This document shows positions 53,353 through 60,407 of a stretch of 60,407 nucleotides of DNA, one piece after another. Within the stretch, counting starts at the first letter, position 1. Each line of letters starts with the position of its first letter. Under the pieces are notes generated by a model that was not told the DNA's origin, did no database searches, and was given only the letters and a program-made list of their open reading frames with translations. The DNA is from Clostridium acidisoli DSM 12555 (lineage in GTDB: Bacteria; Bacillota; Clostridia; Clostridiales; Clostridiaceae), in contig NZ_FWXH01000018.1 of assembly GCF_900176305.1 (NCBI RefSeq), positions 1-60,407 of the forward strand, read 5' to 3'. Made by a program: the position numbers and the translations under genes.

Positions 53353-54806
53353 TCTTCATTCCCTACTTCCTTGAAATATTTAAAAGCATTTTCTGAATAC
53401 CACGAGTTTTTATATGGAAGTTTTTTATGTTTTGCAAGTTTTATATTAAAGCTTGGATTTTCAACCGCATTTTCTATTTTTCGCCCTAAATATAGCAGTC
53501 CATTGTATCCAAAAGTTGGTCTTTTCGATTCCAAAATGTGTGTAGAAGGTACTCCTAATTTTGAAACCCAAGTTGACATTCCAATAAATAATTCTGGCTT
53601 CAATTTATTCACTAAGTTAGATTGTTCAAAAGGTTGCATGTTTGCAATATCAATAATAAAATCTCCACCATGAATTTCTTCAAGCTGCTCAAAGTTTTCA
53701 ATTAATGCCTCTTCATAAGTAGGTGTTTGTATGCCAACAAGCTTCATGCCAAAATCTTCTATTAAAGTTGCTGCCGCAATACCCCTACCAGTACCTGCAC
53801 ATATGAATACTCTTTTTCCTCCAATGTGGTCTCTTATCTTTGCAATTTGAGGAAGTACTCTCTCATGCTCTTTCTCTATATATTTTAAAGCTATGTCTTC
53901 TTTTCCAACTAATCTTGCAACACTTAAAAACCATTCGTCTGTACTCCGTATTCCTATTGGCATTCCTGTTTTTGAATATGGTATATCATAATATTCTTTA
54001 AGATGTTCCATAAATTCATCTGCAAATACTTGGCATACTGCCACAGAATATTCAGCTGCAGGTATCCTCTTTAGTTTTTCCACACTTGAATAAAAAGGTA
54101 TATAATTAACATGCAAACCTAAAACTGCAAGTAAATTTTCCATTTCAAGTTGATCTTTATAACCAATGGATGTAGTTGCAAAAACATTTATTAATCCTTT
54201 TTCCTTCTTTGGTTTTTCTCCTTTGATTATATATTTTTCAATTGCTTTAAATACCGTGTCAAAACCTGTAGCTGGAACTCTTGATTTGAAACCTTCACAA
54301 TGAATTGGAACAACAATTGCATTAACTTCTTTTTGAACTATATTTGCAACAGAGTCAACATCATCTCCAATAATTCCAGAAGCACATGAAGTAAATATAA
54401 ATATTATATTTGGTTTATATCTGTTTTCAAGCTCTAAAACAGCTTCTTTAACCTTCTTTTCTCCTCCTAATACCACATCTTTTTCATCTACATTAGTGAC
54501 AATGTATCTAGCGTTTCTTATTTTTTCAATCTTTCTATGAAATTGTCCAACTTTAAAATTATCATTCATAAATGAAACACAGCCTACACAACCATTTGGC
54601 GCATGTACAACAAAAGCGGCATCTTCCATAGATAGAAGTGCTGCAATGCTGTTTGTTTCCTGGCATTGCGTTGCCTGAGCAAAAGTTCTATCTGCGTTTT
54701 TTAAACATCTTTTTTTAAATTTATTAGAAAGATTACTACTGCACCCACCGCCATCTGTAAGTGCATAGGGTCTATCTTCACGATTTTTTGCTATAATGCC
54801 TGCCAT
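53349..54806 (-). CDS. Nitrogenase-like alpha subunit (NifD/NifE-like), pair 1
   Basis: A 485-residue component 1 family protein, first of the nitrogenase-like block. P-cluster-side cysteines: C48 (ATQCQETNS), C73 (HAPNGCVGC) and C141 (TSCASGIIGDD). C258 in SVAVCQVFADEF lies 11 residues before KEYYDIPY and aligns with NifD Cys275. As in pair 2, a His442 equivalent is not evident (HILESKRPTFGYNGLLYLG). The start is ATG 54806 after GGGGTGA, 27 bases downstream of the ABC ATPase stop, so the transporter and enzyme genes share an mRNA. Confidence 0.86.
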   Translation of the reverse strand: MAGIIAKNREDRPYALTDGGGCSSNLSNKFKKRCLKNADRTFAQATQCQETNSIAALLSMEDAAFVVHAPNGCVGCVSFMNDNFKVGQFHRKIEKIRNARYIVTNVDEKDVVLGGEKKVKEAVLELENRYKPNIIFIFTSCASGIIGDDVDSVANIVQKEVNAIVVPIHCEGFKSRVPATGFDTVFKAIEKYIIKGEKPKKEKGLINVFATTSIGYKDQLEMENLLAVLGLHVNYIPFYSSVEKLKRIPAAEYSVAVCQVFADEFMEHLKEYYDIPYSKTGMPIGIRSTDEWFLSVARLVGKEDIALKYIEKEHERVLPQIAKIRDHIGGKRVFICAGTGRGIAAATLIEDFGMKLVGIQTPTYEEALIENFEQLEEIHGGDFIIDIANMQPFEQSNLVNKLKPELFIGMSTWVSKLGVPSTHILESKRPTFGYNGLLYLGRKIENAVENPSFNIKLAKHKKLPYKNSWYSENAFKYFKEVGNEE

Positions 54807-54833
54807 TTTATCACCCCTTCTGTTTAATCTGAG

Positions 54834-55586
54834 TTATATTGTATAACTCCATTCAGGAACTATTCTCTTTAAGAACGTTCTTGTTCTCTCCTCCTTAGCA
54901 TTTGTAAATATTTCTTTTGGTGTTCCTTCCTCTACTACAACTCCACCTTCCATGAATATAACTCTAGTGGCTATGTCATAAGCAAAGGACATTTCATGAG
55001 TAACAACAATCATTGTTATGCCCTCTTCAGCAACCTTTTTCATAACCTCAAGCACATCTCCTACAAGTTCTGGATCTAATGCTGAAGTTGGTTCATCAAA
55101 TAAAATCACTTCTGGATTAAGTGCAAGTGCTCTTGCTATCCCAACACGTTGCTGCTGACCCCCTGAAAGCTGACACGGATAAAAATCATATTTATCTGAA
55201 AGTCCAACTTTATCAAGTACTTTTTTACTTATTTGTTCTGCCTCCTTCTTTGGAACCTTTCTTGCTATTACTAGACCTTCCATTACATTCTCAATGGCTG
55301 TTTTATTATTAAAAAGGTTATAATTTTGGAACACCATTGCTGTTTTTTTTCTCACATTAAATATGTCCTTTTTAGTGACGTGTTGAAAATGGATTTTATC
55401 TTCTCCTATTATTAATTCTCCATCATCTGCCTTCTCTAAAAAATTAATACATCTTAATAATGTAGTTTTTCCTGAACCACTAGGTCCAAGTATTACAATA
55501 ACTTCACCCTTTTCTACTTTTAAATCCACACCTTTTAAAATTTCGTTTTTACCAAATTTTTTATATATTGACCTAATTTCTATCAA
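54834..55586 (-). CDS. Polar amino acid ABC transporter ATPase (TcyN-like)
   Basis: ATPase of about 250 residues that drives uptake. Walker [11 protein letters not shown]-loop VFQNYNLF, signature LSGGQQQR, Walker [15 protein letters not shown] and switch VVTHEMSF match the polar amino acid family including cystine importers. The start is best placed at TTG 55586, five bases after GGGGGTGA; an upstream GTG (55595) overlaps that site and the preceding stop. It follows two permease genes and two binding-protein genes; together they make a complete importer. Confidence 0.92.
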   Translation of the reverse strand: MIEIRSIYKKFGKNEILKGVDLKVEKGEVIVILGPSGSGKTTLLRCINFLEKADDGELIIGEDKIHFQHVTKKDIFNVRKKTAMVFQNYNLFNNKTAIENVMEGLVIARKVPKKEAEQISKKVLDKVGLSDKYDFYPCQLSGGQQQRVGIARALALNPEVILFDEPTSALDPELVGDVLEVMKKVAEEGITMIVVTHEMSFAYDIATRVIFMEGGVVVEEGTPKEIFTNAKEERTRTFLKRIVPEWSYTI

Positions 55587-55591
55587 CAAAA

Positions 55592-56302
55592 TCACCCCCT
55601 ATTGAATGCATAAAACCTTTTTTCTAGCGAATAAAATATTTTTTCAATTATTATACACATAACCCAATACACAATTGCTGCTGCTACATAAGCTTCAAGA
55701 AATTTGTAGTTTGAATTGGCTGTTATTAGAGCTCCATTCAAAAGGTCGGTTACTGAAATCATAAACACTAGAGAAGATCCCTTTACAAGCCCTATTAAAT
55801 TGCTACATAACATGGGCATTGCAACTGGCAAAGCTTGTGGTAATATAATTCTTATTAGTGTTTGGGCTTTTGTAAGTCCAACAGAATAACCTGCTTCATA
55901 TTGGCCTTCTTTTACTGCTATAAGTGCCCCACGTATAGCCTCTGAAATATACGCTGTTGCGAAAAAGCTTAATGCAATTAATCCTATATAAACTGAATTT
56001 ATGTTTTTTGCACGTATTGCCAAATGTAGGCCTTTAGCAATACTATCAAAGCATTGAAGTACTGCAAAGTATACAATTAGAAGTTGTAGTACTACAGGAA
56101 CACCCTTTACAATCACCACAAAAACTTGCAATATCCTTGAAATAAACTTTATATTATACAATCTTACAAGTGCAATTATTGTTCCTAAAATTGTACCTAC
56201 AATAAATGGTACTAATGCTAGTTCTAATGTTATTGGTATATACTTTATTGCCGCTTTGAGTGCAACTGTAACCATAAAATTTGTATCAAATTGACTACCC
56301 AT
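55592..56302 (-). CDS. Polar amino acid ABC transporter permease (TcyM-like)
   Basis: A 236-residue inner-membrane permease of the HisM/TcyM type with about five transmembrane segments. Visible are the N-terminal segment ([20 protein letters not shown]), [20 protein letters not shown], and the EAA cytoplasmic loop [20 protein letters not shown], which contacts the ATPase. It pairs with the permease encoded just upstream (56320-57006); the heterodimer is usual for this family. Confidence 0.92.
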   Translation of the reverse strand: MGSQFDTNFMVTVALKAAIKYIPITLELALVPFIVGTILGTIIALVRLYNIKFISRILQVFVVIVKGVPVVLQLLIVYFAVLQCFDSIAKGLHLAIRAKNINSVYIGLIALSFFATAYISEAIRGALIAVKEGQYEAGYSVGLTKAQTLIRIILPQALPVAMPMLCSNLIGLVKGSSLVFMISVTDLLNGALITANSNYKFLEAYVAAAIVYWVMCIIIEKIFYSLEKRFYAFNRG

Positions 56303-56319
56303 CTAAACACCTACCTAAT

Positions 56320-57006
56320 TTATAATTTACTAAGCAAAGACTTTCTTTCAATTAGCCCGCTGACTTTTTCAACAATTACTCCTAATATGAAAAATATAAT
56401 TCCTGCTGCTACATATCCTTCAATAGTATGATAGGTTCTTGCACCTAAAACTTGAACCTCACCCATAACATCAACTATTCCTAACGAGAATGCTATAGCA
56501 GAATCTTGAAGAAGTCCTACAATAGTAGTTGATATACTTGGTAATGCAGTTTTTAAAGCTTGTGGTCCTACAATCCTATAGAAAGTTTGAATTTTAGTAA
56601 GCCCTACTGAATATGCCGCTTCGGATTGTCCTATTGGTACACTTGTTATTGCTGATCTAATGATTTCTGACATAAAGGCTGCAGTGTTTAATCCATAAGT
56701 TATTATTACAAATATAAGCTTATCCCACCTGTTTATGTTGATTCCAAAATTCATAAGTATAGCTGGCAGTCCGTAATAAACTATAAACATCTGAACAATT
56801 ATAGGTGTTCCTCTTATAAAGGAGATGTATATTGCTACAATTTGATTTAATATTAAAATCTTATGCAAACGAATTAATGCTAATACTGATCCCAAAATCA
56901 TTCCAACTATAGTTGCTGTGAAAACAAGCAATAATGTAATATGAAGTCTTGATAACAGTTGTGGTAAATATTCAAATACCAATTTACCATCAAAATACTG
57001 AGTCAC
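56320..57006 (-). CDS. Polar amino acid ABC transporter permease (TcyL-like)
   Basis: A 228-residue permease with the same architecture as its neighbour: hydrophobic start LHITLLLVFTATIVGMILGS, YISFIRGTPIIVQMFIVYYG, and EAA loop IGQSEAAYSVGLTKIQTFYR. It lies between the second binding-protein gene and the partner permease; ribosome binding site AAAGGAGGAA. Substrate specificity comes from the two TcyJ/K-like binding proteins. Confidence 0.92.
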   Translation of the reverse strand: MTQYFDGKLVFEYLPQLLSRLHITLLLVFTATIVGMILGSVLALIRLHKILILNQIVAIYISFIRGTPIIVQMFIVYYGLPAILMNFGININRWDKLIFVIITYGLNTAAFMSEIIRSAITSVPIGQSEAAYSVGLTKIQTFYRIVGPQALKTALPSISTTIVGLLQDSAIAFSLGIVDVMGEVQVLGARTYHTIEGYVAAGIIFFILGVIVEKVSGLIERKSLLSKL

Positions 57007-57036
57007 TATACATTCCTCCTTTCGTTTTATTAATTG

Positions 57037-57852
57037 TTAATCATTATGTGTATAATCTCCACCCAATGTTTCTTTTGAAATTTTCTCTAGTGTTCCATCT
57101 GCCTTCATAGCTTTTAATGCTTTATCTATATCTTTTTGTAGTGTTGTATCCGATTTTCTATATAAATAATAAGTACTTGAAGATGAAATTGGACTTCCAA
57201 CTGTTTTAAGTTTATCTCCAAAAGTTTTATTATATTGTTCAACTAATCTTGTAACTGATATAAAAGCATCTATATCACCAGCTTCAAGACTTTTTATTGT
57301 CGTTGCTATATCTGCTGATGAATATACAAGTTTAATTGCGTCTCCATGAGTTTTGTTATATTGTTCTAAAGTATATGCATCATTACTTCCTTTACCTACT
57401 TGAACCTTTTTTCCTTTTAAATCATCAATTGAATTAATGTCTGTTCTATTCTTTAAGTCAGTTATTCTCAAAATAAACGTTGTATAACTCTCATTTGAGA
57501 AAAGAAATTTTTGTTCTCTTTCAGGGTTTTTTTCAAACTGATGTGCTCCAACGTCAACTTTTCCAGATTGTAAACTTAGTAATACATTTGTAAAATCCAT
57601 TGGTTGAAATTGAAATTTATATTGTGGTAATCTTTTGTTTACTTCCTTCAAGACATTAATTTCATAACCTGCTGGTTTACCATTTGCATCTAAATAGCAA
57701 TAAGGTTTAAATGCATTTCCTGTTCCTATAATCACCGTTTTAGGATTACTTTTAGTGGCTTCAGAACTGGTTTTATTTGCTCCGCAGGCTGTTAATAATA
57801 CACCTACTAGCGTCGCCACCGTCAATAATTTCATAACCTTAAATTTTTTCAT
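57037..57852 (-). CDS. Solute-binding lipoprotein (TcyJ/TcyK-like), second copy
   Basis: A 271-residue extracytoplasmic binding protein. The signal peptide (KLLTVATLVGVLLTAC) ends in a lipobox with lipidated C23. The mature domain is SBP family 3: IIGTGNAFKPYCYLDANGKP, LPQYKFQFQPMDFTNVLLSL, VGAHQFEKNPEREQKFLF, GDIDAFISV. The phrase QFEKNPERE is typical of TcyJ/TcyK cystine-type binding proteins. It is clearly homologous to the first binding protein (59106-59918), with the amidohydrolase gene between them. Ligand probably an S-containing amino acid derivative (inference). Confidence 0.9.
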   Translation of the reverse strand: MKKFKVMKLLTVATLVGVLLTACGANKTSSEATKSNPKTVIIGTGNAFKPYCYLDANGKPAGYEINVLKEVNKRLPQYKFQFQPMDFTNVLLSLQSGKVDVGAHQFEKNPEREQKFLFSNESYTTFILRITDLKNRTDINSIDDLKGKKVQVGKGSNDAYTLEQYNKTHGDAIKLVYSSADIATTIKSLEAGDIDAFISVTRLVEQYNKTFGDKLKTVGSPISSSSTYYLYRKSDTTLQKDIDKALKAMKADGTLEKISKETLGGDYTHND

Positions 57853-57884
57853 AAAATATCTCTCCTCTATTTGTAATATCTTTA

Positions 57885-59060
57885 TTAATTGCTGTCTAAA
57901 AAATCTACAGCTGACTGTGCTAATAATGCCGTTCCAATTGGCAATGCTTTTTCATCAATATCAAATTTAGAATTATGAAGTGAATAATTTTTTTTGTCCC
58001 TAAATCCTACACCTAGAGATACAAATGCTGATGGAACAACCCTTGTATAACATGCAAAGTCTTCTCCTAAGAGAGTTTTGGGAATTAATTTAACAAAATC
58101 TTCTCCAACAATTTTTACTGCCGAATCTTTTACAATTTCGATCATTTTGATATCATTAATTAATGGAGTTCCACCTAGTTGCAATTTAAAATTGTAAGTT
58201 GCTCCATATGAGAGAGTAATAGCTTTTATAATGTTTTCCATCATTTCACCTATGTTCTTGCTTATGTCCTCACTAAACAATCTAAGTGTCCCTGTTAATG
58301 TTACCTTGTTAGCTATTATATTGGCTTGACTACCCCCGTTTATGGTTCCTATAGTCATTACAAAAGGCTCCAGTGGATCTATTCTTGAGGATTTTATTGT
58401 TTGTAATGAAAGTATTAATTCTGATGCTACTAAAATTGCATCTGTGGCTCTGTGGGGTAATGCTCCATGACCACCTTTACCAATAATATCTATTTTAAAT
58501 GCCCCTCCTGAAGCATAAAACTCTCCGGGTCTATATCCAACAGTTCCTGATAAAAGATTAGGATCTACATGTAAACCAAATACTGCATCTACCTTTGGAT
58601 TTTCTAGAACGCCTTCATTTATCATATCCTGGGCACCACCTAGTGAACTTTCTTCACTAGGTTGAAAAATAAATTTAACAGTTCCATTTATAGAATCTTT
58701 CATTTTGGATAATATTGAAGCTGAGCCTAAAAGTATTGCTGTGTGTGCATCATGTCCACAGGCGTGCATTACATTATCATTGTTAGATTTAAATTCAAAA
58801 TCATTTTGTTCTTGTATAGGTAATGCATCCATATCGGCTCTTAATGCAACTGTTTTCCCACTATTGTTACCTTTCAATATTCCTACCACACCAGTTTTAC
58901 CAACATTTTCAATAACTTCAATTCCAAACTCTTTAAGTTTTTTAGCCACAAGTTTTGATGTTTCAAATTCACGTATAGCAAGTTCTGGATTTTTGTGTAT
59001 TGTTCTTCTAATTTCTGTTATATCTTTTTCTATTTCATAAGCTGATTGTCTTATTGGCAC
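57885..59060 (-). CDS. M20 family amidohydrolase / deacylase (HipO-like)
   Basis: A metal-dependent hydrolase of about 391 residues that removes acyl groups from amino acids or similar amides. Metal and catalytic motifs: ALRADMDALPI, MHACGHDAHTAIL, FQPSEESSLGGA, GLHVDPNL, KGGHGALPH in the dimerisation lid, and LLGEDFACY. It is placed between two binding-protein genes of one transport system, so it probably deacylates the imported compound in the cytoplasm; no signal peptide is seen. Bacillus tcyJKLMN operons also carry such an enzyme. The start is ambiguous: GTG 59060 has GGAAGGTGA at 8 bases, whereas GTG 59072 abuts its site. Confidence 0.88.
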   Translation of the reverse strand: MPIRQSAYEIEKDITEIRRTIHKNPELAIREFETSKLVAKKLKEFGIEVIENVGKTGVVGILKGNNSGKTVALRADMDALPIQEQNDFEFKSNNDNVMHACGHDAHTAILLGSASILSKMKDSINGTVKFIFQPSEESSLGGAQDMINEGVLENPKVDAVFGLHVDPNLLSGTVGYRPGEFYASGGAFKIDIIGKGGHGALPHRATDAILVASELILSLQTIKSSRIDPLEPFVMTIGTINGGSQANIIANKVTLTGTLRLFSEDISKNIGEMMENIIKAITLSYGATYNFKLQLGGTPLINDIKMIEIVKDSAVKIVGEDFVKLIPKTLLGEDFACYTRVVPSAFVSLGVGFRDKKNYSLHNSKFDIDEKALPIGTALLAQSAVDFLDSN

Positions 59061-59105
59061 CTTACCATTCACCTTCCTTTTCTGCTTTATCCATTCTCTA
59101 CCATT

Positions 59106-59918
59106 TTATTTTGTATAATCTGCTCCTAAATACTTAATAGAAATTTTTGATAATGTCCCATCTTTTTTCATATCTTTCAATGCATTATCAACATCAGTCT
59201 TTAATTTGCTTTCATTTTTTCTATACACTTGATAAACATCAGTATTATATATAGGCTCTCCTTCTAATTTCAAAACATCTCCAAAGGACTTATTATACAT
59301 ATCTACCTGCTGTGCCCATGAAAAAAACGCATCGATTTTTCCATCTTCCATAGATTTTATTAAAGTTGCTGTATCTGGTGATCCGTAAATAAGATTTATC
59401 TTTGTTCCATGTTCTTTATTATAGTTTTCTAAATAGTTGGCAGCATTAGATCCTGTACTGACTTGAACATTTTTGTTATTTAAATCTTTAATAGATTTTA
59501 TATCATTTCTAGTTTTTAAAACTGTCAGCTTTACGATGTCGTTAGCATATCCTTGAGTTCCAAAAAGATAATTTTTTTCACGTTCTGCATTTTTTGCATA
59601 TTGATGTGCTGCAATATCTATTTTTCCAGATTGTAAGCTTATTAAAATATTTGAAAAATCCATTGCTTGATACTCAAATTTATATTGTGGAAGTCTTTTA
59701 TCAACTTCTTGCAAAACAGCGACCTCATATCCTGTGGGTTTTCCATCTGCACCTAGATAGCAATATGGTTTAAATGCATTTCCGGTTCCTACGATTACTG
59801 TTTTGGGGTTTGAGACACTACTCTTATTAACTTCTGCTGTATCTTTTCCACATGCGGTTAATGAAATTACTGCTATGATCCCTAGTGTAAATAATTTAAT
59901 GATTTTTGTTTTTTTCAT
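59106..59918 (-). CDS. Solute-binding lipoprotein (TcyJ/TcyK-like), first gene of the S-box operon
   Basis: A 270-residue SBP family 3 lipoprotein: signal peptide with LGIIAVISLTAC (lipidated C23), then VIVGTGNAFKPYCYLGADGK, LPQYKFEYQAMDFSNILISL and IAAHQYAKNAEREKNYLF. It is a paralogue of the protein at 57037-57852, differing in the ligand-pocket regions, so the importer may accept two related ligands. The ATG follows GGGGGT. It is the first gene downstream of a SAM riboswitch and its terminator, tying uptake to low S-adenosylmethionine. Confidence 0.92.
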   Translation of the reverse strand: MKKTKIIKLFTLGIIAVISLTACGKDTAEVNKSSVSNPKTVIVGTGNAFKPYCYLGADGKPTGYEVAVLQEVDKRLPQYKFEYQAMDFSNILISLQSGKIDIAAHQYAKNAEREKNYLFGTQGYANDIVKLTVLKTRNDIKSIKDLNNKNVQVSTGSNAANYLENYNKEHGTKINLIYGSPDTATLIKSMEDGKIDAFFSWAQQVDMYNKSFGDVLKLEGEPIYNTDVYQVYRKNESKLKTDVDNALKDMKKDGTLSKISIKYLGADYTK

Positions 59919-60002
59919 AAAGATTACCCCCGTATATTTATATTATTTGCACTCCCTCAGTTGTTTGCTTTTAAAAAGCTTACAACCTAATTTCTTATTT
60001 AT

Positions 60003-60045
60003 AAAAAAAATCTTCACTAATATAAGACTAAGTGAAGATTTTTTA
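60003..60045 (-). terminator. Riboswitch-controlled terminator
   Basis: Minus strand: AATCTTCACT, 12-base loop, AGTGAAGATT, then T8, directly downstream of the S-box aptamer. The loop segment TTAGTCTTAT (plus 60022-60031) can instead pair with ATAAGGCTAA at the aptamer's 3' P1 strand (plus 60050-60059), forming an antiterminator when SAM is low. Confidence 0.9.
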
Positions 60046-60054
60046 TCCTTTAGC

Positions 60055-60158
60055 CTTATCTTTCAGGAAAACCTGCTGGACTTAGCACCATGCATGCGAA
60101 TGAAACACACTGGTTGCTGAAACTTCATTGGGCCAGTCCCTCAGTTTCTCTAGATAAG
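60055..60158 (-). promoter_or_regulatory. SAM-I (S-box) riboswitch
   Basis: On the minus strand the 104-base aptamer has all S-box landmarks in order. P1 strand CTTATC is followed by GAGAAACTGAGGGACTGGCC, CAATGAA, CAGCAACC, then after a variable P3 hairpin GGTGCTAAGTCCAGCAGG, and closing P1 strand GATAAG (plus 60055-60060 with 60153-60158). S-box RNAs bind S-adenosylmethionine and switch off methionine, cysteine and sulfur genes. It precedes the whole 59.9-48.1 kb operon, so the nitrogenase-like genes should be expressed only when SAM (sulfur amino acid) is scarce. Confidence 0.96.
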
Positions 60159-60168
60159 AAAATATTAA

Positions 60169-60196
60169 ATTTTAATAATAAAAAAGACCATGTTAA
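60169..60196 (-). promoter_or_regulatory. Candidate promoter of the S-box operon
   Basis: Minus strand: TTAACA (plus 60191-60196), 16 bases, TAAAAT (60169-60174), each one base from consensus. It would start transcription a few bases before the riboswitch P1 strand. The -35 lies within the stem of the upstream terminator hairpin. Confidence 0.5.
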
Positions 60197-60236
60197 ACCA
60201 CGCTTTATAGAAATAAAACATTGTTAAACATAGTCT
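60180..60236 (-). terminator. Terminator of an upstream unit, or upstream leader hairpin
   Basis: Minus strand: AGACTATGTTTAAC pairs with GTTTAACATGGTCT (13 of 14 positions counting one wobble) and is followed by T6. It probably ends transcription of a gene outside the window. The remaining 60237-60407 is AT-rich with no recognisable gene. Confidence 0.6.
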
Positions 60237-60407
60237 CTAGTTTGTCTAGTCGACTGTATATATCCAACTATTCTTATTTGTTTAGTTGTTGTTATTATTA
60301 TAATTATCTATTCTGCTTTTGTCAAACGTTTTTTAAATTTTTTTAAATATTATAAAAAATTTATGTTTTACCTACTAAATTATAATCTAAGCCTTGTACT
60401 TTTAGTA

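Noticed and set aside
49294-54806. Annotation as molybdenum nitrogenase nifDK/nifEN
   Set aside because: No nifH, no molybdenum or homocitrate genes, no His442 counterpart, short beta subunits, and sulfur-type (S-box) rather than nitrogen regulation.
49294-54806. Dark-operative protochlorophyllide or chlorin reductase, or CfbCD
   Set aside because: No tetrapyrrole genes nearby; a NifB-like gene would not be needed; cofactor Cys is retained, unlike in those enzymes.
60237-60407. End of the window upstream of the S-box operon
   Set aside because: Searched for a partial gene, second riboswitch or operator; only AT-rich sequence was seen.
1-60407. CRISPR arrays, tRNA/rRNA genes, IS transposases, prophage genes
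   Set aside because: None recognised on either strand; the only dispersed repeats are the palindromic family described.

Overview
The window is visibly AT-rich and looks like the chromosome of a spore-forming, anaerobic Clostridium (sensu stricto). The reasons are clostridial-type ribosome binding sites (AGGAGG/GGGGG), frequent GTG/TTG starts, a rubredoxin-peroxiredoxin-glutaredoxin-NADH-type thioredoxin reductase cluster like the one characterised in C. pasteurianum, a cotJABC spore-coat operon, a LevR-type sigma-54 PTS regulon and nitrogenase-like genes. The species cannot be fixed from the sequence alone. No rRNA, tRNA, CRISPR array, insertion-sequence transposase or prophage was seen.

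Layout. 1-2.5 kb: peroxide and thiol defence genes (minus). 2.7-3.7 kb: cotJABC (plus). 3.8-8.7 kb: an orphan response regulator, a nitroreductase with a divergent AraC regulator, and an MFS exporter with its PadR regulator. 8.8-13 kb: a MarR-controlled heterodimeric ABC multidrug exporter. 13-16 kb: an MFS transporter and a large ArsR-type regulator that share the palindrome TTCGATA-N2-TATCGAA. 16.3-25.6 kb: a complete aromatic amino acid operon (aroF-tyrA-aroB-aroA-aroC-pheA-aroE-aroK-aroQ) behind a Tyr/Phe-rich leader peptide and an intrinsic terminator. 25.6-32.6 kb: a cellobiose-type PTS operon with an exact-consensus sigma-54 promoter and a divergent LevR-like activator. 32.6-45.8 kb: a Suv3-like helicase, a polyisoprenyl-phosphate-type glycosyltransferase, a two-component system, nrdAB, a DUF2785 protein, topB and a YkvI-like transporter. 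46-47.9 kb: an ATC-hydrolase family gene coupled to proC, and a cupin.

48.1-60.2 kb (minus strand) is the most interesting part: one apparent operon under a SAM-I (S-box) riboswitch. In transcription order it encodes a TcyJ/K-like binding protein, an M20 amidohydrolase, a second TcyJ/K-like binding protein, two permeases and an ATPase, two consecutive NifD/NifK-like pairs, a NifB-like radical SAM enzyme and a 56-residue YezD/DUF2292-like protein that is too short for most gene lists. The transporter plus deacylase part resembles the Bacillus tcyJKLMN S-substituted-cysteine operon, but nitrogenase-like proteins stand where Bacillus has oxygen-dependent monooxygenases. I infer an anaerobic organosulfur salvage (C-S bond reducing) nitrogenase-like system whose reductase (NifH) must come from elsewhere.

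A second theme is a family of about 340-560 bp non-coding palindromic repeats (four copies and one core fragment). They have terminal inverted repeats close to AGAAATTGCGAAG and comb-like internal hairpins. One copy splits the aromatic operon between aroE and aroK.

Regulation is unusually legible here. The window shows a Phe/Tyr attenuator, an S-box with a mutually exclusive antiterminator, a sigma-54 promoter with helically phased upstream sites, an operator lying exactly between -35 and -10 of the ArsR-type gene, and 11-bp-spaced ATGTGA repeats at a glycosyltransferase, a two-component system and nrdAB.
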